DNA of 64,000 bases. Source: Caballeronia sordidicola (lineage in GTDB: Bacteria; Pseudomonadota; Gammaproteobacteria; Burkholderiales; Burkholderiaceae). The notes beneath the pieces are model-generated. The model was not told the DNA's origin, did no database searches, and worked only from the letters and a program-made list of their open reading frames with translations. The stretch is taken from positions 1 through 64,000 of the forward strand of contig NZ_JNFG01000004.1 in assembly GCF_000729995.1 (NCBI RefSeq), given 5' to 3'. The stretch's first letter is position 1. Each line of letters opens with the position of its first letter. The translations under genes were made by a program, and so were the position numbers. Positions 24,882 to 34,764 of this stretch are shown here, piece after piece.

Positions 24882-25385
24882 ATGGCTCTGCTCAACATAC
24901 TCAAGTACCCGGACAAGCGACTGCACAAGGTCGCGAAGCCCGTAGAGGTCGTCAACGACCGGATTCGCAAGCTCGTCGCCGACATGGCTGAAACCATGTA
25001 CGCGGCGCCTGGCGTCGGCCTTGCCGCGACCCAGGTGGACGTGCATGAACGCCTGATCGTGATCGACACCTCGGACACGCACGACCAGCTCCAGGTCTTC
25101 ATCAATCCGGAGATCGTCTGGTCGAGCGACGAGAAGAAGGATCACGAGGAAGGCTGCTTGTCGGTGCCGGGCATCTACGACTTCGTCGAGCGGCCGGAAA
25201 AGGTGCGCGTGCGCGCGCTGAACGGGAAGGGCGAGACGTTCGAAATCGACTGCGACGAGTTGCTCGCCGTGTGCATCCAGCATGAGATGGATCACTTGAT
25301 GGGGCGCGTGTTTGTCGAATACCTGTCGTCGCTCAAGCAGACGCGGATCCGCGGCAAGATGAGAAAGCTCGAAAAGGCGCTGTGA
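24882..25385 (+). CDS. def: Peptide deformylase
   Basis: A 167-residue metalloenzyme that removes the formyl group from new proteins. All three family motifs are intact: GVGLAATQ (motif 1), EEGCLSVPG (motif 2, metal-binding Cys) and HEMDHL (motif 3, the HExxH metal and catalytic residues). It is followed 49 bases later by fmt, its functional partner in the formylation cycle; a joint transcript is the rule in bacteria. Confidence 0.97.
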   Translation: MALLNILKYPDKRLHKVAKPVEVVNDRIRKLVADMAETMYAAPGVGLAATQVDVHERLIVIDTSDTHDQLQVFINPEIVWSSDEKKDHEEGCLSVPGIYDFVERPEKVRVRALNGKGETFEIDCDELLAVCIQHEMDHLMGRVFVEYLSSLKQTRIRGKMRKLEKAL

Positions 25386-25434
25386 CGTGTCGAATCACTA
25401 AGACGGATGATGGAATTTGCAGGTTGCTGAATCG

Positions 25435-26427
25435 ATGACTCAATCGCTGCGTGTCGTATTTGCTGGAACACCCGAGTTTGCCGCTGCCGCGCTGGCTGCT
25501 ATTCACGCGGCGGGTTTTCATGTGCCGCTCGTATTGACGCAGCCGGACCGTCCCGCCGGGCGTGGAATGAAACTGGCCGCGGGGCCGGTGAAACGCTTTG
25601 CAGTCGAGCACGGCTTGGCCGTAGCGCAGCCGACCTCATTGCGGCGCAACGGCAAGTATCCCGAGGAAGCGGCCGCTGCTATCGAACTTCTGAAGGCCAC
25701 GCCGCACGACGTCATGGTGGTTGCGGCGTACGGGCTGATCCTGCCGCAGGAAGTGCTCGACATTGCGCCGCTGGGCGCGATCAATATCCATGGCTCACTG
25801 CTGCCGCGCTGGCGAGGTGCCGCACCTATTCATCGTGCGCTTGAGGCTGGTGACGCCGAGACTGGCATCACGTTGATGCAGATGGATGCAGGACTCGACA
25901 CCGGCGCGATGATCGTCAAAGGTCATATCGCGATCACGTCCGCCGACACCACTGCAACGCTGCACGACCGGATGGCCCAACTCGGGGCTGAACTGATCGT
26001 CGAAGCGTTGCGGGATCTCGAGCGCGACGGCGCCTTGCCCGCCGCGCCACAACCGCAGGACGGCGCGACATACGCTGAGAAGATTGCCAAGCATGAAGCA
26101 GCGCTCGACTGGCGTCGTCCGGCGAGCATGCTTGCTCGTCAGATTCGTGCCTTCGATCCGTTTCCCGGCGCGTACGGTGCGCTCGATGGCGTGGTCGTGA
26201 AGATCTGGGCCGCCGAGCCAGTGGAACTGACGGGTAATGCCGAGGCCGGCGTAATTGTCGAAAGCGGTGCGGAGGGTGTCGTGGTCGCCTGCGGTCAGGG
26301 CGGCTTGCGTCTCACGCAGTTGCAAAAGCCCGGCGGCAAACGGCTCCCAGTGCGCGAATTTCTTGCCGGATCGCCTATTGTTAAAGGGCAACGATTCGAA
26401 CTTCGGGAAGTCGCGCCGGGTGCATAG
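25435..26427 (+). CDS. fmt: Methionyl-tRNA formyltransferase
   Basis: A 330-residue enzyme that formylates initiator Met-tRNA using 10-formyl-THF. It has the N-terminal catalytic domain with [10 protein letters not shown], the catalytic Asn/His/Asp region in [18 protein letters not shown], and a C-terminal OB-like domain ([18 protein letters not shown]). ATG 25435 (MTQSLRVVF) is chosen since the protein family begins there; TTG 25417 would add six residues. It follows def. Confidence 0.96.
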   Translation: MTQSLRVVFAGTPEFAAAALAAIHAAGFHVPLVLTQPDRPAGRGMKLAAGPVKRFAVEHGLAVAQPTSLRRNGKYPEEAAAAIELLKATPHDVMVVAAYGLILPQEVLDIAPLGAINIHGSLLPRWRGAAPIHRALEAGDAETGITLMQMDAGLDTGAMIVKGHIAITSADTTATLHDRMAQLGAELIVEALRDLERDGALPAAPQPQDGATYAEKIAKHEAALDWRRPASMLARQIRAFDPFPGAYGALDGVVVKIWAAEPVELTGNAEAGVIVESGAEGVVVACGQGGLRLTQLQKPGGKRLPVREFLAGSPIVKGQRFELREVAPGA

Positions 26428-26497
26428 AGCGGCGTTTGCGTATTTCCCGCGCCGTCGCTGCGACGGCTGAAGCCAGCCAAAAAACAAAGGTCTCGCA

Positions 26498-27157
26498 ATG
26501 CTTGGAATCACCGGTTTCACGCTATTTATCGTCGCCGTCATGTTGCTGAGCGTGACGCCGGGGCCGGATACGGCGTACATCGTCGGCCGAAGCGTTGCGC
26601 AAGGACGGGGCGCGGGCGTGGTGTCGGCGCTGGGCATCGCGCTCGGCTGCATCGTGCATACGCTGGCCTGCGCATTCGGGTTGACGGCGTTGCTGGCGGC
26701 ATCGGTGACGGCATTCACTATCGTCAAGTTCGCAGGCGCGATTTATCTGATCTATCTTGGCGTGCGGCTGATTTTCGCGAAGCCGGCAGCCGCGAAAACC
26801 AGCGACAAGCAGAGCGAAGCAGAAGCGACCCGGGTTCGCGCAGCGCCGAAATCGCTGCAGCAACTCTTCACGCAAGGCTTCGTCACCAATGTGCTGAACC
26901 CGAAAGTGGTGCTGTTTTTTGTCTCGTTCATCCCGCAATTCGTTGCTGTCGACAGCACACACAAGACGCTTGCCTTCCTCGCGCTCGGTTTGGTGTTCGT
27001 GCTGGTCAGCACGTTCTGGAACACCTTTGTGGCGTGGATCGCGGGTAGCGTGACGCAACGCTTCTCCGGCAAGCCGAGCGTCAAGCTATGGCTGGACAAG
27101 GTGGTGGGCAGCGCGTTCGTCGGATTGGGCATCAAGCTGGCGACTTCGCACAGGTGA
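26498..27157 (+). CDS. LysE/RhtB-family amino-acid exporter
   Basis: A 219-residue inner-membrane protein with about six spans. The family signature TPGPDTAYIVGRSVAQGRGAG (about 21-41) follows the first span, and GFVTNVLNPKVVLFFVSF (about 125-142) is the second RhtB/LysE signature. These proteins export amino acids or homoserine lactone. A charged loop of about 25 residues separates the third and fourth spans. It follows fmt by 70 bases; the link to formylation is not functional. Confidence 0.9.
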   Translation: MLGITGFTLFIVAVMLLSVTPGPDTAYIVGRSVAQGRGAGVVSALGIALGCIVHTLACAFGLTALLAASVTAFTIVKFAGAIYLIYLGVRLIFAKPAAAKTSDKQSEAEATRVRAAPKSLQQLFTQGFVTNVLNPKVVLFFVSFIPQFVAVDSTHKTLAFLALGLVFVLVSTFWNTFVAWIAGSVTQRFSGKPSVKLWLDKVVGSAFVGLGIKLATSHR

Positions 27158-27302
27158 TTGAATTTTTCTGAGATGCCCTTATCTAACATTTTGCTTACAA
27201 TCTGGGCTGATGAATCGTTGAACGATTGTTTGGTCAGGCAAAAAAGGCCGTTTCGGCCGCTCGCGCTTAACGCGCATTGATATTGGGTGAGGAGTTCAAG
27301 AC

Positions 27303-28160
27303 ATGTTCAACTGGGTCAAAACGGCGATGCTGATGGCAGCGATCACGGCCCTTTTTGTCGTGATCGGAGGAATGATCGGCGGCAGCAAGGGGATGATGCT
27401 TGCGTTGATCGTCGCCCTCGCTATGAATTTCTTCTCGTACTGGTTCTCCGACAAGCTCGTGCTGAAGATGTACAACGCACAGGAAGTGGACGAAGCCAGC
27501 GCGCCGCAGTTTTATCGGATGGTTCGCGAGCTTGCCACGCGGGCGCAGTTGCCGATGCCGAAGGTGTATCTCATCGACGAAAACGCGCCCAACGCGTTTG
27601 CAACCGGGCGTAATCCGGAACACGCGGCTGTTGCGGCGACGACCGGCATCTTGCGGGTGTTGTCCGAGCGCGAGTTGCGCGGCGTGATGGCGCATGAATT
27701 GGCGCACGTGAAGCACCGCGACATCCTGATCTCGACGGTTTCGGCGACCATGGCCGGAGCGATCTCGGCGCTGGCCAACTTCGCCATGTTCTTTGGCGGC
27801 AGGGATTCCGACGGCCGGCGCTCAAATCCGATCGCCAGTATTGCTGTTGCCATGCTGGCGCCGCTGGCGGGTGCGCTGATCCAGATGGCGATATCTCGGG
27901 CGCGGGAATTCGAAGCTGATCGCGGCGGCGCGCAGATTTCCGGCGATCCGCAAGCGCTCGCCAGCGCGCTCGAGAAAATCCATGCGTATGCCGCGGGCGT
28001 ACCGTTCCCGACGGCCGAGCAGCATCCCGCCACCGCGCAGATGATGATCATGAACCCGCTGGCGGGCGGCGGAATCTCCAAGCTCTTTTCCACGCACCCG
28101 GCGACCGAGGAGCGCGTCGCGCGCCTGATGGAGATGGCGCGAACCGGGCGGATGGAGTGA
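27303..28160 (+). CDS. htpX: Protease HtpX
   Basis: A 285-residue membrane-bound M48 zinc metalloprotease for quality control of inner-membrane proteins, heat- and envelope-stress linked in other bacteria. Two N-terminal spans (about 5-22 and 28-47) precede the zinc site HELAHVKH (HExxH), with the third ligand in the [11 protein letters not shown] region. GGTGAGGAG is a good ribosome site before the ATG. It ends 29 bases before a strong terminator. Confidence 0.95.
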   Translation: MFNWVKTAMLMAAITALFVVIGGMIGGSKGMMLALIVALAMNFFSYWFSDKLVLKMYNAQEVDEASAPQFYRMVRELATRAQLPMPKVYLIDENAPNAFATGRNPEHAAVAATTGILRVLSERELRGVMAHELAHVKHRDILISTVSATMAGAISALANFAMFFGGRDSDGRRSNPIASIAVAMLAPLAGALIQMAISRAREFEADRGGAQISGDPQALASALEKIHAYAAGVPFPTAEQHPATAQMMIMNPLAGGGISKLFSTHPATEERVARLMEMARTGRME

Positions 28161-28188
28161 TGACGCCTGTCTAAGGCCGCAGTGATGG

Positions 28189-28221
28189 ACCCATCGCCGC
28201 GCAAGCGGCGATGGGTCTTTT
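28189..28221 (+). terminator. Terminator of htpX
   Basis: Twelve-base perfect arms (ACCCATCGCCGC / GCGGCGATGGGT) closed by a GCAA tetraloop and followed by TCTTTT. Confidence 0.85.
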
Positions 28222-28355
28222 AAAAACAACGATCAGTCTAGAATCCCGTCCGTTCGACCAGCATCCGGGCCCCAATCTCGGCCCAAACCCCTCGCAAGTT
28301 ACAATGTTCGTTTGTGCGGACCGGCATTGGCCGGCTCGAACGCCTTCGCCCCGAC

Positions 28356-29840
28356 ATGATCGAAAAGCCTTCCCGACGCCGCGCCGTTTCATTAGCGGAT
28401 AGCAGCCGAGCGTCGTCCGACGCCCGTCTCGCTACGCTTCAGCTTGCTCCCGACTCACTGGCGTTCGCGCTCGATGCCGCCGCGCAAGCGGTCGGCGCGG
28501 TGCGCGCCGGTTCCGCGCTGCCCGCAGCTTTGCAAACGGTCATTGCGGCAACGCACGTGGCGGTATCGCGTGGGGCGACACAGGATATTGCGTACCGCAC
28601 GTTGAGGCGTCTCGCCGTAGCCGACGCGCTGCTCGCGAAACTGGTGCGCAAGGCGCCGCCACCGCATGTATCGAATGTGATGGCCTGCGCGTTCGCGCTG
28701 CTGGTCGATGACGAAGCGCACGCCGCGTATACGCCCTTCACCGTTGTCGATCAAGCCGTCAACGTGATCGCCGCGAGGCGCGAATTCGCGTTTGCGAAGG
28801 GGCTGGTCAACGCGGTGCTGCGCTCATTCCTGCGTGAACGTGATGCGATGCTGGCCGAGGTTCAAAGCAACCCCGTTGCACGTTTCAACTATCCCGCGTG
28901 GTGGATCGACGCGGTCAAGCGCGCTCAGCCTGACGAATGGGAAAACATCCTCGAAGCCGGTAATCGGCAAGGCCCGCTCACGTTGCGCGTCAACGCACGA
29001 CGGATGAGTGTCGCGCAATATCTCGAGGTCCTCGAGGCCGAGCACATAGAAGCCGAAGCAGTGGGCATTCACGCCGTGCGCCTCAAGACGGCAATGACCG
29101 TCGACAAGATTCCCGGTTTCGCCGATGGTGTCGTCTCGGTTCAGGACGCCGGCGCGCAACTCGCCGCGCAGTTGCTGAACGCGCGCGATGGCATGCGTGT
29201 GCTCGACGCATGCGCCGCGCCCGGTGGCAAGACGGGCCACGTGCTGGAACTGGCGAACGTCGAGTTGATCGCGGTGGAAAGCGATCCGGGGCGCGCACGG
29301 CGTATCGGCGAGAACCTGCAGCGCCTGAACTTGCAGGCGGAAATTCGCGTAGGCGATGCCGGCGAACCGTCGGGCTGGTCGGACGGCGATCCGTTCGATC
29401 GCGTTCTCGCCGACGTACCGTGTTCGGCATCGGGGATCGTGCGGCGTCATCCGGACATTCGCTGGTTGCGCCGTCCGTCCGATATCGGCGCCCTGGTCGA
29501 AGAGCAGCGCCGCATTCTCTCCGCGCTCTGGCCGCTGGTCGCGAGCGGCGGCGAGTTGCTTTACGTTACGTGCTCGATCTTCCCCGAAGAGGGCGAGTTG
29601 CAGGCGCAGTGGTTTGGAGAGGTTCACGAAGATGCGGTACGATTGGACGCGCCGGGGCAATTATTGCCGACAGCCAGCCGCACCGGCGCGGTTGGTTTGC
29701 CAGTATCACCGGACCCGGTCACGAACTCGCTGACGGACAATTCAGGCGAGGCGCAACGTACCCGTTCAACATCGACGCGGGACGCGGAAGCCTTTGCGGA
29801 CCATGACGGATTCTTCTACGCGCGCTTTCAGAAACGGTGA
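28356..29840 (+). CDS. rsmB: 16S rRNA (cytosine-967-C5)-methyltransferase RsmB
   Basis: A 494-residue protein with an N-terminal NusB-like RNA-binding domain (about 30-165) and a C-terminal SAM-dependent Rossmann methyltransferase. Visible are the SAM loop DACAAPGGKTGH, the DVPCSASGIVRRHPD motif with a conserved Cys and the TCS motif (YVTCSIFPEEGE) with the catalytic Cys, as in RsmB/NOL1-type enzymes. It methylates C967 of 16S rRNA. ATG 28356 is chosen over a start 14 codons upstream; neither has a clear ribosome site. Its last four bases overlap the next gene (GTGA). Confidence 0.93.
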   Translation: MIEKPSRRRAVSLADSSRASSDARLATLQLAPDSLAFALDAAAQAVGAVRAGSALPAALQTVIAATHVAVSRGATQDIAYRTLRRLAVADALLAKLVRKAPPPHVSNVMACAFALLVDDEAHAAYTPFTVVDQAVNVIAARREFAFAKGLVNAVLRSFLRERDAMLAEVQSNPVARFNYPAWWIDAVKRAQPDEWENILEAGNRQGPLTLRVNARRMSVAQYLEVLEAEHIEAEAVGIHAVRLKTAMTVDKIPGFADGVVSVQDAGAQLAAQLLNARDGMRVLDACAAPGGKTGHVLELANVELIAVESDPGRARRIGENLQRLNLQAEIRVGDAGEPSGWSDGDPFDRVLADVPCSASGIVRRHPDIRWLRRPSDIGALVEEQRRILSALWPLVASGGELLYVTCSIFPEEGELQAQWFGEVHEDAVRLDAPGQLLPTASRTGAVGLPVSPDPVTNSLTDNSGEAQRTRSTSTRDAEAFADHDGFFYARFQKR

Positions 29841-30445
29841 CGATCAAACGCTTTTTCCCGCTGCGGCTCGCGCCTGCCGGCCTGGCCGTGCTGGCCATGT
29901 TGCTGAGCCTCGCGCTGTCGTTCATGCCCGTTTCGGCCGCGCAGGCCGATCCCATCGCTGTGCAGCGCGCGTCGTTGCAGGCGGATGGGTCGGGCTGGAG
30001 TATCGACGCCCGTTTCGACTTCGATCTCAACAGCAGCCTTGAAGACGCCGTGAACAAGGGCGTGCCTTTGTATTTCACCACCGATTTCAATTTGTCGCGG
30101 CCGCGCTGGTATTGGTTCGACGAAGAACCGGTGAACGTGTCGCAAAGCATCCGACTGTCGTTTCAACCGCTGACACGCGAATATCGTGTCTCCACGGGCG
30201 GCTTGCAGCTGGGTTTCGCCACGCTCGAGGAGGCGCTTGCTGTCATCAAGCACGTGACGTCGTGGCATGTGATCGATCGTAACCAGGTCAAGCCCGGCGA
30301 GACGTATAACGCGTCGGTGCGCATGCAACTCGACATTGCCCTGATGCCCAAGCCGTTCCAGATCGACGCGGTGAACAACCGCGACTGGAATCTCTCTTCC
30401 GAGTGGAAGCGTTTTACTTTTACGGCGGCGACCAGTGCTAAATAA
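29837..30445 (+). CDS. DUF4390 domain-containing exported protein
   Basis: A 202-residue protein with a signal peptide (about 1-36) and the DUF4390 domain, a beta-rich module (DFDLNSSLEDAVNKGVPLYF, RPRWYWFDE) of unknown function. It begins with GTG inside the rsmB stop and overlaps the histidine kinase gene by 11 bases, so rsmB, this gene, ntrY and ntrX form one translational chain. In Burkholderiales it is always found with the ntrY-like kinase, to my knowledge, so it may sense something in the periplasm for it; that is inference. Confidence 0.88.
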   Translation: MTIKRFFPLRLAPAGLAVLAMLLSLALSFMPVSAAQADPIAVQRASLQADGSGWSIDARFDFDLNSSLEDAVNKGVPLYFTTDFNLSRPRWYWFDEEPVNVSQSIRLSFQPLTREYRVSTGGLQLGFATLEEALAVIKHVTSWHVIDRNQVKPGETYNASVRMQLDIALMPKPFQIDAVNNRDWNLSSEWKRFTFTAATSAK

Positions 30446-32861
30446 ACTACGCCGCCGGCCGCTGCGCCGCACGAACATAACAGGCCTCGTGGTTCGCGTG
30501 CTCGTGACAACGGTCGCGCTCACGGCCATCCTGCTGCTGGTCATGCTGGCGCTTGCCAGTGCGAACACCGAGTTCTTCGACCGCTATTATCAGTGGCTCT
30601 ATGCCGCGAATCTTGCGGTGGCGGTTGTGCTCATCCTGATCGTCATCGGGCTGGTGGCGATCATCATTACCAGGGTACGGCAGGGCAAGTTCGGCACGCG
30701 GCTGCTCGCGAAACTCGCGTTTATCTTTGCGCTCGTGGGCGTGGTTCCGGGCGGCATTATCTACGTGGTGTCGTATCAGTTTGTGTCACGCAGTATCGAA
30801 TCATGGTTCGACGTGAACGTGGAAACCGCACTCACGTCCGGGCTGAATCTCGGGCGCGGAATGCTCGATGCATCGCTATCCGATCTGCAGAACAAGGGCC
30901 GCCTGATGGGCGACCAGCTCGCCAGCGCCGATCCGACCAGCCTCACGCTGACGCTGTTGCGCTTGCGTGATCAGTTCAATGTGCAGGATGCGACCATCGT
31001 CGAACCGGCGAGAAGCGGTTCCGGTACCGCGCCCGATGTGCGCGTGGTGGCGCAGGCATCGAGTAATTTCGCGGCGCTCGTGCCCGACGACTTGCCCACT
31101 CCCCTGCAACTGAATCAGGCGCGCGGCAGGCCGTACGGAGCGATTGAAGGTGAGGTCGATGGCGATGCAAGTCAGACCGGTGCAAAGGGCGCATTGAGGT
31201 TACGGGTGATCGTGAAGATCCCCGACAGTTCGACCACTGAACTGCAGCCAACAGAGCGGTTCCTGCAGATCGAACAGCCGGTCAGTACCGGACTCGCTCG
31301 CAATGCCGACGCCGTGCAGCGCGCGTATCGCGAGTATCAGGAGAAGGCGCTCGGGCGCACGGGCTTGCGCAAGATGTATATCGGCACGCTGACGCTGGCG
31401 TTGTTCCTCGCCACCTTCATCGCAATGATGCTTGCGCTCGCGCTCGGCAATCAGCTCGCGCGGCCGTTGTTCCTGCTCGCGCAAGGCACGAAGGAAGTTG
31501 CCGAGGGCGATTACACGCCCAAGCGTGAAGTGAAATCGCGTGATGAACTTGGTTTCCTCACGCAGTCGTTCAACGCAATGACGCGGCAATTGTCCGAGGC
31601 GCGTGCGGCGGTTGAGAACAACCGGATCGCACTCGAACATTCGAAGGCGTATCTCGAGAGCATTCTCGCGAACCTGACCGCGGGCGTGTTCGTGTTCGAC
31701 CGGCAGTTCCGCCTGACCACGGCGAATCGCGGCGCCGAGCGCATCTTCCGGCAGCCGTTCAATGCATCGCTTAACCTGCCGCTTGAGCAGATCGGCGTGT
31801 TGTCCGAGTTTGGCGCGATGGTGCGAAAGGCATTTGCTGATCGCGATGCAGCGGCAAGCGGCAGCGGCCGGCCTATTGGGGACCGTGGTCACTGGCAACA
31901 GCAACTCGCCGTTCCGGTGCCCGGCGAGACTGAACCGTTGACCTTGTTGGTACGCGGTACGCAGTTGTTGACCCTGACCGAAAGCGATACCGACGACGCC
32001 GAAACGACTGGCTACGTAGTCGTATTCGACGACATCTCCGACGTCATCTCGGCACAGCGTTCGGTTGCATGGGGCGAAGTGGCGCGGCGGTTGGCGCACG
32101 AGATCAAGAATCCGCTCACACCGATTCAGCTATCGGCGGAACGGTTGCAGATGAAGCTCACTGACAAGCTTGCTCCCGCCGACGCCGAAGTGCTCAAGCG
32201 CGGTGCAACCACCATCGTGAACCAGGTCCAGGCGATGAAGCAGATGGTCGACGACTTCCGCGAATACGCGCGTACGCCGCCAGCCGTCCTGGGCAACCTG
32301 CAGCTCAATGATCTCGTGGCCGAAGTGCTGACGTTGTATGGCATTGAAGAGCGCAAGAGTCATATCACTGTGGATCTGACAAAATTGCCGGTGATTCGCG
32401 GCGATGCCACGCAGCTTCGGCAGGTCATTCACAATCTTTTGCAGAACGCGCAGGATGCGGTGGCCGATGTCGCCGAACCGCGCGTGCTGCTTGAAACGAA
32501 GACAGTAGAATATGGCGACCCCGATGCCTCCGGACATGCCCGCGTGGCGGTGCGGTTGACGGTATCGGATAACGGTTCTGGTTTTCCCGCGCGAATTCTC
32601 TCGCGCGCATTCGAGCCTTATGTGACAACGAAGGCGAAGGGCACGGGTCTGGGTCTTGCAACGGTAAAGAAGATCGTCGACGAGCATGGCGCGCGCATCG
32701 ACATCCGCAATCGTTCGAAGACACCTGACGTGATCGAAGGCGCGCAGATCTCAATTCTGTTCCTGCAACTCGCGGAAGATTCCGCTGAACCGGGCGCGAC
32801 ACCGCCCTCGGCGGCGAGCCACGGAACGACAAAAGCATTAGTGCAGACAAGGGCAGCGTAA
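30435..32861 (+). CDS. NtrY-like sensor histidine kinase
   Basis: An 808-residue kinase. There are several hydrophobic spans in the first 110 residues and one at about 315-335, a HAMP region after it (NQLARPLFLLAQGTKEVAEGDY), and a PAS-like domain (about 400-530). The HisKA phospho-acceptor is in LAHEIKNPLTPIQLSAERL, and HATPase motifs follow: HNLLQNAQDA (N-box), DNGSGFP (G1) and KGTGLGLATVKKI (G2). This is the layout of NtrY, which phosphorylates NtrX and affects nitrogen and redox control. It starts with GTG and is followed directly by the regulator gene. Confidence 0.92.
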   Translation: MLNKLRRRPLRRTNITGLVVRVLVTTVALTAILLLVMLALASANTEFFDRYYQWLYAANLAVAVVLILIVIGLVAIIITRVRQGKFGTRLLAKLAFIFALVGVVPGGIIYVVSYQFVSRSIESWFDVNVETALTSGLNLGRGMLDASLSDLQNKGRLMGDQLASADPTSLTLTLLRLRDQFNVQDATIVEPARSGSGTAPDVRVVAQASSNFAALVPDDLPTPLQLNQARGRPYGAIEGEVDGDASQTGAKGALRLRVIVKIPDSSTTELQPTERFLQIEQPVSTGLARNADAVQRAYREYQEKALGRTGLRKMYIGTLTLALFLATFIAMMLALALGNQLARPLFLLAQGTKEVAEGDYTPKREVKSRDELGFLTQSFNAMTRQLSEARAAVENNRIALEHSKAYLESILANLTAGVFVFDRQFRLTTANRGAERIFRQPFNASLNLPLEQIGVLSEFGAMVRKAFADRDAAASGSGRPIGDRGHWQQQLAVPVPGETEPLTLLVRGTQLLTLTESDTDDAETTGYVVVFDDISDVISAQRSVAWGEVARRLAHEIKNPLTPIQLSAERLQMKLTDKLAPADAEVLKRGATTIVNQVQAMKQMVDDFREYARTPPAVLGNLQLNDLVAEVLTLYGIEERKSHITVDLTKLPVIRGDATQLRQVIHNLLQNAQDAVADVAEPRVLLETKTVEYGDPDASGHARVAVRLTVSDNGSGFPARILSRAFEPYVTTKAKGTGLGLATVKKIVDEHGARIDIRNRSKTPDVIEGAQISILFLQLAEDSAEPGATPPSAASHGTTKALVQTRAA

Positions 32862-33581
32862 ATGGCAACCATCCTGGTGGTAGACGACGAAATGGGTATC
32901 CGGGAATTGCTCTCGGAGATCCTGAGCGACGAAGGTCACGTGGTGGAGACGGCGGAGAATGCGCAGCATGCGCGGGAGTATCGGTTGCGGCAGGCGCCGG
33001 ATCTCGTGCTGCTGGACATCTGGATGCCCGATACCGACGGCGTGACGCTGCTGAAAGAGTGGGCGGCGCAGGGCAAGCTGACCATGCCGGTGATCATGAT
33101 GTCGGGCCATGCGACTATCGATACGGCGGTTGAGGCCACGAAGATTGGTGCGCTCAACTTCCTCGAGAAGCCGATCGCGTTGCAAAAGTTGCTCAAGGCT
33201 GTCGAGCAAGGTCTTGCGCGCGGCACGGCGGCCGCGCCGATCGCAAATGCGGCGATCCGACCGGCGTTGCCGCCGAGTGGTTCGACGGTGCCGGCTTCCG
33301 CTGCGTTGCCGGTGGCTTCGTCGCTGAGTCTCGGTGGTGGAGATTCAACTGCTCTAGGGGCAGCGGCAGGTCCGGCAGGCGCGACGGCGTCCATCTCCTT
33401 CGACATCCCGTTACGCGATGCCCGCGATGCCTTCGAGCGCGCGTACTTCGAGTATCACCTGGCGCGCGAGAACGGCAGCATGACGCGGGTGGCGGAGAAG
33501 ACGGGACTAGAGCGCACGCACTTGTATCGCAAGCTCAAGCAGCTTGGTGTGGATCTGGGCAAGAACAAGAGCGAGGCATGA
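32862..33581 (+). CDS. NtrX-like response regulator lacking the AAA+ domain
   Basis: A 239-residue regulator. The receiver domain (about 1-120) has the acidic pocket DDE, the phospho-acceptor in LVLLDIWMP (Asp about 51), the conserved Thr/Ser (MMSGHAT) and Lys (NFLEKP). A Pro/Ala/Ser/Gly-rich linker (about 125-185) leads to a Fis-type helix-turn-helix (about 190-235, NGSMTRVAEKTGLERTHLYRKLKQLG). Full NtrX/NtrC proteins (about 450 residues) carry a sigma-54-activating AAA+ module between these parts; here it is absent, so sigma-54 contact is not expected. It forms the end of the rsmB-DUF4390-ntrY chain. Confidence 0.9.
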   Translation: MATILVVDDEMGIRELLSEILSDEGHVVETAENAQHAREYRLRQAPDLVLLDIWMPDTDGVTLLKEWAAQGKLTMPVIMMSGHATIDTAVEATKIGALNFLEKPIALQKLLKAVEQGLARGTAAAPIANAAIRPALPPSGSTVPASAALPVASSLSLGGGDSTALGAAAGPAGATASISFDIPLRDARDAFERAYFEYHLARENGSMTRVAEKTGLERTHLYRKLKQLGVDLGKNKSEA

Positions 33582-33670
33582 CTGGCGGGGATTCCAGGAT
33601 CGTTTCAGTAAAAAGGTGCCAAAAAGCACTTGAGCGACATAATCCCCTTTGATATACTTTCGTTCTTCGT

Positions 33671-33746
33671 GGCCCGGTAGCTCAGTTGGTAGAGCAGCGG
33701 ATTGAAAATCCGCGTGTCGATGGTTCGATTCCGTCCCAGGCCACCA
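33671..33746 (+). tRNA. tRNA-Phe (anticodon GAA)
   Basis: A 76-base tRNA with encoded CCA. The D-arm GCTC/GAGC, anticodon stem-loop GCGGA-TTGAAAA-TCCGC (GAA) and T-arm GATGG-TTCGATT-CCGTC are all paired. The acceptor pairs except position 5 (C) against 68 (A). A strong hairpin terminator follows. Confidence 0.95.
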
Positions 33747-33754
33747 CAGTTGCA

Positions 33755-33790
33755 AAAATGCCCGGAAACCGCAAGGTTTCCGGGCATTTT
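33755..33790. terminator. Strong terminator behind tRNA-Phe
   Basis: Sixteen-base perfect arms (AAAATGCCCGGAAACC / GGTTTCCGGGCATTTT) closed by a GCAA tetraloop. Confidence 0.9.
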
Positions 33791-34027
33791 CAATTGGGTT
33801 TCCTTCGGGGTTGCTGCCTACGCGCCCGCGAGCGGACTGCCAGCCTTGAAAGCGCCGAGCCGTCTGCGGACACCTTCCCGCCGAGTCAAGCCGCACCAAG
33901 AGCGAACACCCGCCTTCGTGATAAAATCCTTGGTTCTTCAAAGACTTGGCTAAGATAGAACGCGCGCAGCGGCCGCTTCTGAACGTTAGCCAAATCGCGT
34001 ATCCCTCTTCTCCATTGGAGTTTCACG

Positions 34028-34762
34028 GTGACTCGGACAGACGCTAAAGACAGCGCACTGGTGCTGTTTTCCGGCGGCCAGGATTCGGCCACATGCCTCG
34101 CCTGGGCGCTCGATCGCTTTACGACCGTCGAGACGCTCGGCTTCGACTATGGCCAGCGCCATCGCGTGGAACTCGAGTGCCGGGAAGGCTTCCGGGAATC
34201 GGTGAAACAGCAATTTCCGCAGTGGGCGGAACGGCTCGGCGAAGATCACATGATCGATCTGTCCGTGCTCGGCGCAATCAGCGACACCGCCATGACACGC
34301 GAGATCGAAATAGAAGCCAGCGCGAACGGTTTGCCCAACACCTTCGTGCCCGGCCGCAATCTCATGTTCATGACGATCGCCGCCGCCATCGCGTACAGGC
34401 GAGGTCTGAAGGTGCTCGTCGGTGGTATGTGCGAGACGGATTTCTCGGGCTATCCCGATTGCCGCGATGACACCATGAAGGCGCTGCAAGTCGCCCTCAA
34501 TCTCGGCATGGACAGCCGCTTCCTGCTCGAGACACCGCTCATGTGGCTCGATAAAGCCGACACGTGGCGCCTGGCCGAGAAGCTAGGCGGAGAGGCGCTG
34601 GTGGAACTGATCCGCGTCGAGACGCACACGTGTTATGTCGGCGAGCGCGCCGAGCTGCATGAGTGGGGTTTTGGTTGCGGCCAATGCCCGGCGTGCAAGC
34701 TGCGCAAGCGCGGCTACGAAGCCTACAAGTCGGGTGAGCAAGTCACCACTGAACCGGTCTGA
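34028..34762 (+). CDS. queC: 7-cyano-7-deazaguanine synthase
   Basis: A 244-residue ATP-dependent enzyme converting 7-carboxy-7-deazaguanine to preQ0, for queuosine. It has the PP-loop SGGQDS (about 14-19) near the start and a zinc site of four Cys near the end ([23 protein letters not shown]). GTG start at 34028. The downstream queE begins two bases after the stop; queD follows, so the three make one operon. I saw no clear preQ1 riboswitch in the leader. Confidence 0.96.
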   Translation: MTRTDAKDSALVLFSGGQDSATCLAWALDRFTTVETLGFDYGQRHRVELECREGFRESVKQQFPQWAERLGEDHMIDLSVLGAISDTAMTREIEIEASANGLPNTFVPGRNLMFMTIAAAIAYRRGLKVLVGGMCETDFSGYPDCRDDTMKALQVALNLGMDSRFLLETPLMWLDKADTWRLAEKLGGEALVELIRVETHTCYVGERAELHEWGFGCGQCPACKLRKRGYEAYKSGEQVTTEPV

Positions 34763-34764
34763 TC

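Noticed and set aside
33886-34027. preQ1 riboswitch before queC
   Set aside because: No stem-loop with the short A-rich tail and pseudoknot partner typical of preQ1 aptamers is visible near the start.
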